In this document: in pieces, positions 56,495 through 64,000 of the stretch
How positions within the stretch are numbered: position 1 is the stretch's first letter
Layout: every line of letters begins with the position of its first letter
DNA from: Actinomycetota bacterium
Lineage (GTDB): Bacteria; Actinomycetota; Acidimicrobiia; Acidimicrobiales; Poriferisodalaceae
DNA: 64,000 nt
Assembly: GCA_014238065.1 (NCBI GenBank)
Contig: JABABU010000027.1
Location: 124,001-188,000, forward strand
Reading direction: 5' to 3'
Program-made: the position numbers and the translations under genes
The notes under the pieces: generated by a model
Database searches by the model: none
Told to the model about the DNA's origin: nothing
The model's input: only the letters and a program-made list of their open reading frames with translations

Positions 56495-57580
56495 TCATGA
56501 TGCGGCCGGTTTGGTGGCCACGTAGCAGAACTGAAATCCGATCGGCTCGATCAGTCGGAGCGCCTCGAAGCCAGCAGCCCGCATCCAATCGGTGACCTGC
56601 TCGCTGCTGATCGGGAATCCGTTGACCGTGCTTGTCATCATGGTCATCCCCATCAACACGGCGTGCGGGTTGAACTTGCGTTCGAAGTCGACGAAGTAAT
56701 CGGCGAGGATCAGCCGACCCTCTGGCTTGAGCGAGGCGTAGGAGCGCTCGATGAGATTCCGCGCTCCCTCGGGACCCTCGGTCCTGCAGATGTGGCCGAG
56801 CACGACGATGTCAAAGTGGTCGTCTTCGAGGTCGATGGTGTGAAAGTTGCCCTCGCGGAACTCACACCTATCGACCACGTCGAACTCGGCTGTCCTGCGT
56901 TTCGCAACGTCGATGACTCCTGCCAGATCGTTCACGATCGAGGTCGCTTCAGGGCACGCCTGTAGAACTGCAATCGACCACGGCGCTCCGCCTGCTCCGA
57001 GGTCAAGCACCTTCGGCGCGTCGAGGGCGCTGTACCTGATCTTGAAATCGGCGCGAGATGCGGCCCGCCATATCGTCGTGAAAGTGCCTTCGACAAGCGG
57101 CACGTAGAAGGCCGCCGGGTCATCTTCGATCGGGGTCGCCGGAGTCCCGTTCCTGATCGTGTCTGCCAGACGGGTCCAGTTCTCATGAGGACCAGGCGCC
57201 ACCGGAATCAGATCGGCCATGGTCGCGGCGCCATCACTGGTGAGGTAACGGCGCGCTGCGTCGTTCAGGTCGTACACATCCTGAAACTGCTCGAGCAGCT
57301 CGAGAGCCACCAACGAATCGAGGAGCGCCTGCAGGTGGGGCTCGGACACATCGAGGTGCTTCGCGATGACATCGACCGTCTTCGGCCCGGTCGCCTGCAG
57401 GGTGTCGAAAAAGTCGAGTTCCAACGCGGCAACCAACACGTAATACCGCGCCAACCCCTCGATCGCGGCCCATACCGGCGCAGCAGCCGGCGGCTTGAAG
57501 TCCGTCCACGGCCGCCCCACGTGCGCCATCGTGTGTGTCTTCTTCAGCTCGGGATAAGGGGGATCGCGGGACTCGGTCAC
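56495..57580 (-). CDS. O-methyltransferase family 2 (with dimerisation domain)
   Basis: A 361-residue SAM-dependent methyltransferase. An N-terminal winged-helix dimerisation domain (VDVIAKHLDVSEPHLQALL, LLEQFQDVYDLNDAARRYL) precedes the SAM fold, VLDLGAGGAPWSIAVLQ, with IVNDLAGVI and the late LKPEGRLILADYFVD. This is the plant-COMT/tetracenomycin type that methylates phenols or other hydroxyls. GTG 57580 overlaps the stop of the dehydrogenase (GTGA). A methyltransferase inside a putative catabolic operon with a Rieske oxygenase is unusual. Confidence 0.86.
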   Translation of the reverse strand: MTESRDPPYPELKKTHTMAHVGRPWTDFKPPAAAPVWAAIEGLARYYVLVAALELDFFDTLQATGPKTVDVIAKHLDVSEPHLQALLDSLVALELLEQFQDVYDLNDAARRYLTSDGAATMADLIPVAPGPHENWTRLADTIRNGTPATPIEDDPAAFYVPLVEGTFTTIWRAASRADFKIRYSALDAPKVLDLGAGGAPWSIAVLQACPEATSIVNDLAGVIDVAKRRTAEFDVVDRCEFREGNFHTIDLEDDHFDIVVLGHICRTEGPEGARNLIERSYASLKPEGRLILADYFVDFERKFNPHAVLMGMTMMTSTVNGFPISSEQVTDWMRAAGFEALRLIEPIGFQFCYVATKPAAS

Positions 57581-58611
57581 GGTCGAAGCACGATCTTGCC
57601 GAAGAAGTCGCTGCTCAACATCTTCTCCTGGGCTTCGCCGGCGTCCTCCAGGGCGAACTCGGAATCGATGATGACCTCGAAGTCGCCTTCGCAGAATGAT
57701 TTCCAGACGCCAGCCATTTCGTCGGGGCGGTATGGGTCGGAGCCGAGGATCTTGATGCCGCTGTGGAACAAGTAGCCAAGCGACGGGATGGTGGCCTCGT
57801 CTCCAGATGAGTTTCCGCAGTTGACGAGACGACCGTGAACACCGAGCGCGAACAACGAAGGACCGAACAACGCTGTCCCAACGTGATCGAAGACGACGTT
57901 TACGCCGGCACCATGGGTGATGCCCCGGGCCCAACCAGCGACATCGCCGGTGCGATTGTTCAACACGTGATCCGCACCCAACTCGAGCGCTCGTTCACAC
58001 TTCTCGTCGGTACCGGCCGTGGCGAACACCGTCGCTCCAGCATTCTTCGCCAGCTGGATCCCGGCGACGGACACGCCCGACCCGGCCGCATGGATCATCA
58101 CCGACTCGCCGGCAGTGAGTTCCGCGACCTCGAACAGTGCGTGGGCGGCGGTGAGGTAGGCGGTCGGGAAGGTGGCGGCATGGGCGAGGCTGAAGTCGTC
58201 TGGAACAATGTGAACGTGTGACGCAGGGGCGAGACACAGCTCGGCGTATCCACCGTCGACGGTTCCGCCGATGATGCCGAGGTCGCCGAACAGATCACCG
58301 CGACCAGCAAGGTTCGAATTGTCGGCAACACCTGCAAGCGACGGATCGACCACCACCCGATCGCCGACGCTGACATTGGTCACGGCTTCCCCTACCGAGT
58401 CAATGATCCCGGCCACATCCATCCCCGCAATGTGCGGGTACTGGAAGCCGGGCATCTGGAACCAGCCATTTCGCTGCACCAGATCAAGACGGTTCAGCGC
58501 GCACGCATCGACCCGCACCACGACATCACCTGCCCCCGGCTCGGGGTCGGGTACGTCGACGTACCGCAGCACTTCCGGTCCGCCTGGGTCGTGGTACAGC
58601 ATTGCCTTCAT
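57577..58611 (-). CDS. Zinc-type / quinone-reductase-like MDR oxidoreductase
   Basis: A 344-residue medium-chain dehydrogenase/reductase. The N-terminal GroES-like fold begins MKAMLYHDPGGPEVLRYVDV; the NADPH site is MIHAAGSGVSVAGIQLAKNA, followed by ATAGTDEKCERALELGADHV. The Cys ligands of alcohol dehydrogenases are not evident, so it is closer to quinone oxidoreductase or enoyl reductase. GGAG precedes ATG 58611. It lies 83 nt after the second permease, the largest internal gap of the operon, and may have its own promoter. Confidence 0.86.
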   Translation of the reverse strand: MKAMLYHDPGGPEVLRYVDVPDPEPGAGDVVVRVDACALNRLDLVQRNGWFQMPGFQYPHIAGMDVAGIIDSVGEAVTNVSVGDRVVVDPSLAGVADNSNLAGRGDLFGDLGIIGGTVDGGYAELCLAPASHVHIVPDDFSLAHAATFPTAYLTAAHALFEVAELTAGESVMIHAAGSGVSVAGIQLAKNAGATVFATAGTDEKCERALELGADHVLNNRTGDVAGWARGITHGAGVNVVFDHVGTALFGPSLFALGVHGRLVNCGNSSGDEATIPSLGYLFHSGIKILGSDPYRPDEMAGVWKSFCEGDFEVIIDSEFALEDAGEAQEKMLSSDFFGKIVLRP

Positions 58612-58694
58612 ACGCAGCTCCGTTCTTGTCATTCAGTTGTGTGCGACGTACAGACTCAGGGCCTGACGCCAGCGGTCTTGGCTTGAAAGTGCTG

Positions 58695-59621
58695 TTATTT
58701 CAGGCCGCGGACGAACGGTCGGGCCAGCGCCACGGGTGGTCGAACCCGATGGGCAAACACGGCCATACCCAGAATCGTCACGAGGAACGGCAACGACTGG
58801 AGCAACTCGCTGTTGATGTCGTAGCCACTTAACGAAAGTCTGAACGAGAGTGCAGTGGCGAACAAGACGCAGCCGGCGATGGTTCCTCGTAGTGTCCATC
58901 CTCCGAAAATCACCGCTGCGATGGCTATGAATCCACGCCCACCGACGATCGACTCGTTGAACTCGCCGATCTGCACCAGGATCAGGAACGCACCGCCCAG
59001 ACCCGAAGTGAACCCGGTGTAGTAGATCGCCTGACGACGCCGTTTGTTGACATCAATGGCGTTGACATCGGCGGACTGCGGGTTCTCGCCAACGGCCCGG
59101 AGCTCCAGGCCCCATCGCGTTCTGAATACCAACCACCACGAGAACGGCACCACCAAATATATGAGGTAGAAGGGCCATGGCTGACCAAAGAGCGCCTGGC
59201 CGATCAGCGGGATGTCCGAGAGCAACGGGATGTCCCAAGTCGAGGCGAGCCTCACGTCGGGAGCGATCTCCCTGTCAAGGAATGCGGCGACACCGAAAAC
59301 GAGAATGTTCAACGTCAACCCGACCACAAACTGGTCAGCCGCCATCCTGTGGCTCATTTCGGCCTGGATACTGGCGATGATCATGCCCCCGATAGCACCT
59401 GCGCCGATGGCGACGATCGGCGACGACGTGATGTCGTAGCCAATCGCTCCCACGAATGCACCAGACAGCAGCATGGCTTCGACCGAGATGTTGATCGTGC
59501 CAGCCCGTTCGGCCACCCACTCCCCAGAGGCGGCCAAGACCAGTAACCCTGCGAACAGGGCCGCAATGACGTACGTCGCATCCCTGGAGAAGATGTCCCA
59601 GATCGCTTCGAAGAACTCCAT
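58695..59621 (-). CDS. BMP-type ABC transporter permease (second)
   Basis: A 308-residue permease of the BPD_transp_2 type used with BMP lipoproteins. Hydrophobic helices fill the chain; the family loop is AERAGTINISVEAMLLSGA and the second is ENPQSADVNAIDVNKRRRQ, which contacts the ATPase. It starts 8 nt after the first permease and should pair with it in the membrane. The substrate range of the family includes nucleosides, purines, riboflavin and sugars. Confidence 0.88.
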   Translation of the reverse strand: MEFFEAIWDIFSRDATYVIAALFAGLLVLAASGEWVAERAGTINISVEAMLLSGAFVGAIGYDITSSPIVAIGAGAIGGMIIASIQAEMSHRMAADQFVVGLTLNILVFGVAAFLDREIAPDVRLASTWDIPLLSDIPLIGQALFGQPWPFYLIYLVVPFSWWLVFRTRWGLELRAVGENPQSADVNAIDVNKRRRQAIYYTGFTSGLGGAFLILVQIGEFNESIVGGRGFIAIAAVIFGGWTLRGTIAGCVLFATALSFRLSLSGYDINSELLQSLPFLVTILGMAVFAHRVRPPVALARPFVRGLK

Positions 59622-59629
59622 GGTCGCCC

Positions 59630-60769
59630 TTACGTCCTTGCCGCTGACACGGCGCGGACTCGTCTGCGATCGAGTATGAACATCACTGCTGGGGGCATCA
59701 ACAGAGCCAGAACCAACAGGCCTTGAATCACATCAGTGATGCGACTCTCGACACCGGTCGCCGCAACGAACCCTGAGCCGGTCCTCAGTGCGGCGAACGC
59801 GAACGCAACCGGTATCGCGGCCAGCGCTCGCTCGCGTGCCACCAGGGCCACAAGCAGGCCGGTCCACCCGATGTTGGCGCTGAAGCCAGGCACCAGTCGG
59901 TAGTTCCCGAACGAGAATTCACCGCCGGCAAACATGGCTGCTCCTGCCAGACCGGCCAGCGCCCCTCCGATCATCAGCGCCACCATCCCGTATTGACGTT
60001 GTGAAACACCTGCCCGCTGGGCGGTTCTCTGATTCTGACCAAGCATCCGGAGCCTGAATCCCCACACCGATCTAGCGAGCATGAATGCGATGAAAGCCGC
60101 TAGCACAAGGGCGATGTAGACCGTGATCGGGAACTCGTTGCCGAAGATGTCGGGCCGGGGCAGACGGTTGTCCGGTGCGAGCTGTTCGCTCACCTGATTG
60201 CGATTGCCGCGGCTGGCTTCATCGGCAAGAAGCAACGAGCTCTTCCTGAGGCCATAGGCGACGGCCTGGCCGGCAACCGTGACGAGCAGCAAGGTCGACA
60301 GCACCTCGGGAACGCCGCGCCAGAACCGGAGTACCCCCGCCACCCCAGCCCACAGGGCCCCTCCGAGCGCGCCGGCCAGGAGAAGAATCACTACGTTCAG
60401 AGGCCCCGGACCGCCGATCAGGAACGAGAAGTACACAGCGAAGGCGGCTCCGATGGCGAGCTGGCCCTCTTGACCGATGTTGATGAGGCCTGCCTTCGCA
60501 GACACGACCACGCCGAGCGCTACCAGCAGCATCGGGGCAGCCACGCCGAGGGTCTCACCCCAGCGGCCTGGGTTCTGAACACTTCCGTCGACAAGAGCAT
60601 CCATGACCGGTCGCCAGTCGCCGCCTGTCGCCTCTACGAGGATCGCCGACACCGTCAGCGCGACAAGGACGCTGACGGTATACATGCCGATCCACTCGCC
60701 GAGCCGCGCGGCGCGACTCGGGGGCGCTGAATCGGGCGCCGAAGTCCGAGCGATGTCGAGCTCGCTCAA
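59630..60769 (-). CDS. BMP-type ABC transporter permease (first)
   Basis: A 379-residue permease. An N-terminal extension, then helices and the family loop VSAKAGLINIGQEGQLAIGA. The cytoplasmic loop to the ATPase is MLGQNQRTAQRAGVSQRQYG. It overlaps the ATPase gene by ATGA and precedes the second permease by 8 nt, giving the usual order lipoprotein - ATPase - permease - permease. Confidence 0.88.
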   Translation of the reverse strand: MSELDIARTSAPDSAPPSRAARLGEWIGMYTVSVLVALTVSAILVEATGGDWRPVMDALVDGSVQNPGRWGETLGVAAPMLLVALGVVVSAKAGLINIGQEGQLAIGAAFAVYFSFLIGGPGPLNVVILLLAGALGGALWAGVAGVLRFWRGVPEVLSTLLLVTVAGQAVAYGLRKSSLLLADEASRGNRNQVSEQLAPDNRLPRPDIFGNEFPITVYIALVLAAFIAFMLARSVWGFRLRMLGQNQRTAQRAGVSQRQYGMVALMIGGALAGLAGAAMFAGGEFSFGNYRLVPGFSANIGWTGLLVALVARERALAAIPVAFAFAALRTGSGFVAATGVESRITDVIQGLLVLALLMPPAVMFILDRRRVRAVSAART

Positions 60770-62346
60770 ACTCCTGCTCCTGTCATCAGCAGCCCGATCC
60801 GTTCGAGATCGGCACCCGCGCGTGGCATCTCTCCGACGATCCGGTTCTCGTGCATGACCACTATGCGATGCGCGAGATCCAGGATCTCCTCCAGCTCACT
60901 GGAGATCAGCAGCACGGCGACGCCTTCTGCTGCCGCGGCACGTAGCCGATCTGAGATGTACTCGATAGCGCCCACGTCGAGGCCACGGGTGGGCTGGGCG
61001 GCGACGAGTACCTTCGGATCGTTCGAAAGTTCGCGGGCGAGTACGACCCGCTGCTGGTTACCTCCACTGAGCGACCACATCGGTGCGTTCGGTCCGTCGC
61101 ACTGGACGTCGAAGTCGTAAATCATCTGGCTCGCGACATGACGGGCCTCATCGAGATCGATCACGCCTCGGTTCGACACACGCGACTGATCGACAAGCAT
61201 CAGGTTTTCGGCGATCGACATCTCGAGGACGACACCCGAGTCGTGTCGGTCCTCGGGGATGACCGCGACGCCGGCACGGCTCATGGCGCCAGCTCGTGAG
61301 GTCGAGATCTCCTCCCCTTCGATGCTCACCGAGCCGGATCGAAGGGGGACCAGGCTTGACAACATGTCGGCGAGCGTTCGCTGACCGTTGCCTTCGACCC
61401 CTGCGACGCCAACGATCTCGCCAGCACGAACGTCGAGGTCGAGTCCGTCGAGGAGCTTCACGCCTCCCTGATCCTTCACTGATGCGCCGCGGATCGAGAG
61501 AACGACGCGACTCTCGACGTCGATTGCTGCAACTGAGTGTGGTTTGGCAGTCATTCCGAGTGCAGCACTCTCGGACCGCAGCGAGACCTCGCGGCCGACC
61601 ATGGCTCTGGCCAACGATGGGGCGTCTGCTTTGGTGGTCGGCAGGCGCTCGACGACTCGACCCTGCCGCATGATCGTGATCTCGTCTGTTGCAGCCATCA
61701 CCTCGTCGAGCTTGTGGCTCACGAGTACAACGGCACGGCCCTCGGCGGCGACGACGTTTCGCAGTTGATCGAACAGTTGAGCAGACTCATCGGGAGTCAG
61801 AACAGACGTCGGCTCGTCAAACAAGACGACAGACGGATCGCGTCTGAGGCATTTGATGATCTCCACTCGCTGACGCAGGCCGGCGGTCAGGTCGCCAACT
61901 CGAGCGTCGGGATCGATGGCGAGCCCGTACTGGTCGATGATCTCACCAATGCGGACCCGCACTGCGTTTGGATCGAGTGGTCCCGATTCGCCGAGCGCAA
62001 CGTTCTCCCAGACCGTCAGCGGCTCGACCAGACTGAAGTGCTGATGGACCATTGCTATGCGATTTGCCGCAGCCATCATCGGATCGAGGTGGTGATGTTG
62101 CTCTCCGCCGATGGTGATCGTCCCCGCGTCTGGGACGACGAGCCCGATCAGTACTTTCATCAGCGTCGACTTACCGGCCCCGTTCTCACCGAGGATGCCG
62201 TGGATCCGGCCGTGGAACAGCGAGAGGTCGACGTCATCACACGCGACAACGCTGCCATATCGCTTGGTGACACCCGCCAGCTCGACCGCAGGGGCCGACA
62301 GCGCAGTGCCGTCGGCCCCTGTCGAGTCGTTATCGCCAGGCGTCAC
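60766..62346 (-). CDS. BMP-type ABC transporter ATP-binding protein (double NBD)
   Basis: A 526-residue protein with two ATPase domains. The first has Walker A ILGENGAGKSTLMK, the signature LTAGLRQRVEI and Walker B VVLFDEPTS; the second has a degenerate Walker A GVEGNGQRTL but an intact signature SLSGGNQQRVVLAREL. This asymmetry is normal in the RbsA/NupA/YufO group. It powers import by the two permeases. It overlaps the genes on both sides (ATGA). Confidence 0.92.
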   Translation of the reverse strand: MTPGDNDSTGADGTALSAPAVELAGVTKRYGSVVACDDVDLSLFHGRIHGILGENGAGKSTLMKVLIGLVVPDAGTITIGGEQHHHLDPMMAAANRIAMVHQHFSLVEPLTVWENVALGESGPLDPNAVRVRIGEIIDQYGLAIDPDARVGDLTAGLRQRVEIIKCLRRDPSVVLFDEPTSVLTPDESAQLFDQLRNVVAAEGRAVVLVSHKLDEVMAATDEITIMRQGRVVERLPTTKADAPSLARAMVGREVSLRSESAALGMTAKPHSVAAIDVESRVVLSIRGASVKDQGGVKLLDGLDLDVRAGEIVGVAGVEGNGQRTLADMLSSLVPLRSGSVSIEGEEISTSRAGAMSRAGVAVIPEDRHDSGVVLEMSIAENLMLVDQSRVSNRGVIDLDEARHVASQMIYDFDVQCDGPNAPMWSLSGGNQQRVVLARELSNDPKVLVAAQPTRGLDVGAIEYISDRLRAAAAEGVAVLLISSELEEILDLAHRIVVMHENRIVGEMPRAGADLERIGLLMTGAGV

Positions 62347-63467
62347 CCGCTGTAGGCCTCCCCGGAAATTCCGCCGAGCGCGCCCATCAGATCACCGTCG
62401 AACGATGCCAGCAGACCGAAGGCGTCTGCGACGATCGCGTCAGCCTCAGCGGACGCTCCGCAGAGCTCGCCGCCATTCAGGCCCTGTTCGGTCGGGAACT
62501 GGAACGTCTCACCTTCAGTGAGATCACCCGAGATGATCAGCTGGATGGCCGTCTCTGCATACCGGCCGCCGTCGAACACGATTGTTCCCGTCCAGTCGAT
62601 GCTGCCTTCGCGGCTGCAGATGTCACCTGGTCCTGCCGCGAACGAGGCCATGCCGAGGTCGGTCGCCAGCTGCCCGGTGCATTCGAGCGCTCCACCAAGA
62701 TAGGCGTACACGAGTTTGGCGCCGTCCGCCTCAGCCGCGGTTAAGGCCGCGGTCGCGTTGGCGCAGTTGTCGAAGTCGAACTGGAAGTCGCCAGAGCCGA
62801 CATAGTCCATCGTCAGGTCCGGATTCACTGCTTGCAGGCCGAAGACGGTGGCGTTGTATGCCTCCTTCTCGAAGTTCAGGTCGCAGCAGCCGATGAACAC
62901 GGCCTTGCTGGCGCCGGCCTCCTCAAGCACCGCTGCCATCGCCGCCCCCGCTGTGTAGTGAATCGCTGCACCCCAGTCTGTGGCCTGCGCAAGTCCCGGC
63001 AGCTCCGTGAAACCGGCGCCGCAGTTGCAGTACCAGAAGATGTCGGAGAACTGCTCGGTGAGGTCGGCCAACGGCTCTGCGATCTCGCTGGCTCCGACGA
63101 ACATGATGTCGACACCCTGCTGGGCGAGGTCGGACATCGCTTGGGCAGCTTCTTCTGCTCCGATGTTGTCGCGAACGATGGGGGTCGCGAAGTTGTTGTC
63201 CGCAGAGAACTCCTCTGCAAAGTTGATCAGCGACTGGTAGTAGCCGTTGTCGTCACGTGGTCCGGCAGCCGCGACGCCGATCGTCACCACACCGTCACCG
63301 GTGACATCAAACTGTTCAACCAGTGGGTCGGGTGCGGCTGTCGTCGTCGGAGCAGCCGTTGTCGGCGCCGCCGTCGTCGCGGCCGGCTCGTCGCTGTCGC
63401 CGCATGCTGCCGCAACAAGCGACAAAGCGATGACGATGGCGAACAGCCATCGAGTGTTCTTCTTCAT
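62343..63467 (-). CDS. BMP-family substrate-binding lipoprotein
   Basis: A 374-residue lipoprotein: LFAIVIALSLVAAACG with Cys22, a Thr/Ala-rich linker, then a periplasmic-binding-protein-like domain of the BMP/PnrA type (TIGVAAAGPRDDNGYYQSL, QGVDIMFVGASEIAEPLADL, GDFQFDFDNCANATAAL). BMP proteins bind nucleosides, purines or similar heterocycles. Its start overlaps the stop of a Rieske oxygenase gene (ATGA), so import and oxidation are translationally coupled. That makes the Rieske enzyme a likely catabolic step for the imported compound. Confidence 0.9.
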   Translation of the reverse strand: MKKNTRWLFAIVIALSLVAAACGDSDEPAATTAAPTTAAPTTTAAPDPLVEQFDVTGDGVVTIGVAAAGPRDDNGYYQSLINFAEEFSADNNFATPIVRDNIGAEEAAQAMSDLAQQGVDIMFVGASEIAEPLADLTEQFSDIFWYCNCGAGFTELPGLAQATDWGAAIHYTAGAAMAAVLEEAGASKAVFIGCCDLNFEKEAYNATVFGLQAVNPDLTMDYVGSGDFQFDFDNCANATAALTAAEADGAKLVYAYLGGALECTGQLATDLGMASFAAGPGDICSREGSIDWTGTIVFDGGRYAETAIQLIISGDLTEGETFQFPTEQGLNGGELCGASAEADAIVADAFGLLASFDGDLMGALGGISGEAYSG

Positions 63468-64000
63468 GATTCCCCTCCCAGAGAATGTGATGGGTCTTTT
63501 CGATTGGCTCGATAACGATCAACAAGCCAGCGATTGAAGTAGAGGTGTGTTTCCTCTTGCCACGAGTACCTACCGCGTGGCGCGAATCGTGAGTTCAGAC
63601 CGCGCTGCACCTTGGTCGTGGCGTCTTGGTCCTGAGCAACGAACACCTGAACGCCCGCGTCGCTCATCTCGAGCAGATGGTCGAACATCGGGTGTGCAGG
63701 AGCTTCTTGGTGGAGCAGGTAACCGATCTCGACGTCGATGGTCTGAGCCGACGTGGGCCTGATGATGAAGAAGAAGGCCTGATCTGGTGCCGTCCCGATG
63801 CACAACGATGGTGGTAGCAGAGCAAACGTCGAACGCCAGCGTTCTTCTTCGGTGAGGTCGGGGAAGATCGGCAGGATCGCCTTACGGGTCGCGTTGAATC
63901 CGCCGTCCTTGTGGATGTAGCCGGCCTCCCGGAAGATGACGTTGCTGTCGGGCGTCCAGGCAACAGGGAACTTCGACAGCTCCGATGGGCAGAAATCCTG
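63464..64000 (-). CDS. Rieske oxygenase alpha subunit, 3' part only
   Basis: The last 178 codons of an aromatic-ring-hydroxylating-type oxygenase; the start lies beyond the window. The frame reads SELSKFPVAWTPDSNVIFRE, then PIFPDLTEEERWRSTFALLP and VAQDQDATTKVQRGLNSRF, where the Asp (DQDATTK region) is the usual third iron ligand position. The catalytic histidines and Rieske cluster would be upstream. Shared ATGA with the BMP gene places it first, as seen here, in an eight-gene operon. Confidence 0.75.
   Translation of the reverse strand, partial: QDFCPSELSKFPVAWTPDSNVIFREAGYIHKDGGFNATRKAILPIFPDLTEEERWRSTFALLPPSLCIGTAPDQAFFFIIRPTSAQTIDVEIGYLLHQEAPAHPMFDHLLEMSDAGVQVFVAQDQDATTKVQRGLNSRFAPRGRYSWQEETHLYFNRWLVDRYRANRKDPSHSLGGES

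Overview
This 64 kb window is GC-rich, gene-dense bacterial DNA with many 1-4 nt gene overlaps (ATGA, GTGA, TGATG). The gene families point to an actinobacterium: luciferase-like monooxygenases, PPOX-type flavoproteins, an SCO6745-type protein, a thiolase/DUF35 pair, VOC and NTF2-like enzymes, and Thr-rich lipoproteins. I favour a marine Acidimicrobiia-like lineage, but that placement is inference. The only clear housekeeping genes are gltB and gltD. I saw no rRNA, tRNA, CRISPR array, insertion sequence or prophage.

Layout. 1-8 kb: the end of a DoeA-like M24 hydrolase, an epimerase, a PPOX/SCO6745/TesB operon, a luciferase-like enzyme and a PASTA/NPCBM-like lipoprotein. 8-16 kb: ATP-grasp enzyme, Rieske oxygenase, B3/B4 protein, cupin lipoprotein, DAO-type oxidase, and a secreted/membrane pair whose translation start is tandemly duplicated. 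16-25 kb: a D-hydantoinase/D-carbamoylase operon with a nearby hydantoin racemase, a DapA-family lyase and an amidohydrolase. 25-32 kb: choline-sulfatase, nitrilase-family amidase, a molybdopterin S/N-oxide-reductase-type enzyme and an M24 peptidase. 32-38 kb: gltBD.

38-40 kb: an ECF sigma factor with a membrane partner that ends in a poly-aspartate tail, followed by three hairpins. 40-45 kb: a betaine-type Rieske oxygenase, then an amidohydrolase/thiolase/DUF35/YbaK operon. 45-50 kb: poorly characterised membrane and secreted proteins, including two tandem paralogues of a family I do not recognise. 50-55 kb: an MFS transporter, a broken SDR gene, and a divergent Rieske / VOC-NTF2-amidohydrolase locus with a FadR-like palindrome between the promoters. 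55-64 kb: one long minus-strand operon (Rieske oxygenase, BMP lipoprotein, ABC ATPase, two permeases, zinc-type dehydrogenase, O-methyltransferase, amidohydrolase).

Together the region reads as a catabolic neighbourhood for small nitrogen compounds: hydantoins or dihydropyrimidines, N-carbamoyl and D-amino acids, choline sulfate and betaine-like osmolytes, and an unidentified compound imported by the BMP-type ABC system. Ammonium released by these routes could enter glutamate through GltBD. Several decayed genes (an SDR, a UspA tail, a methyltransferase with an internal deletion, and a small remnant at 15.2 kb) show ongoing turnover of accessory genes.
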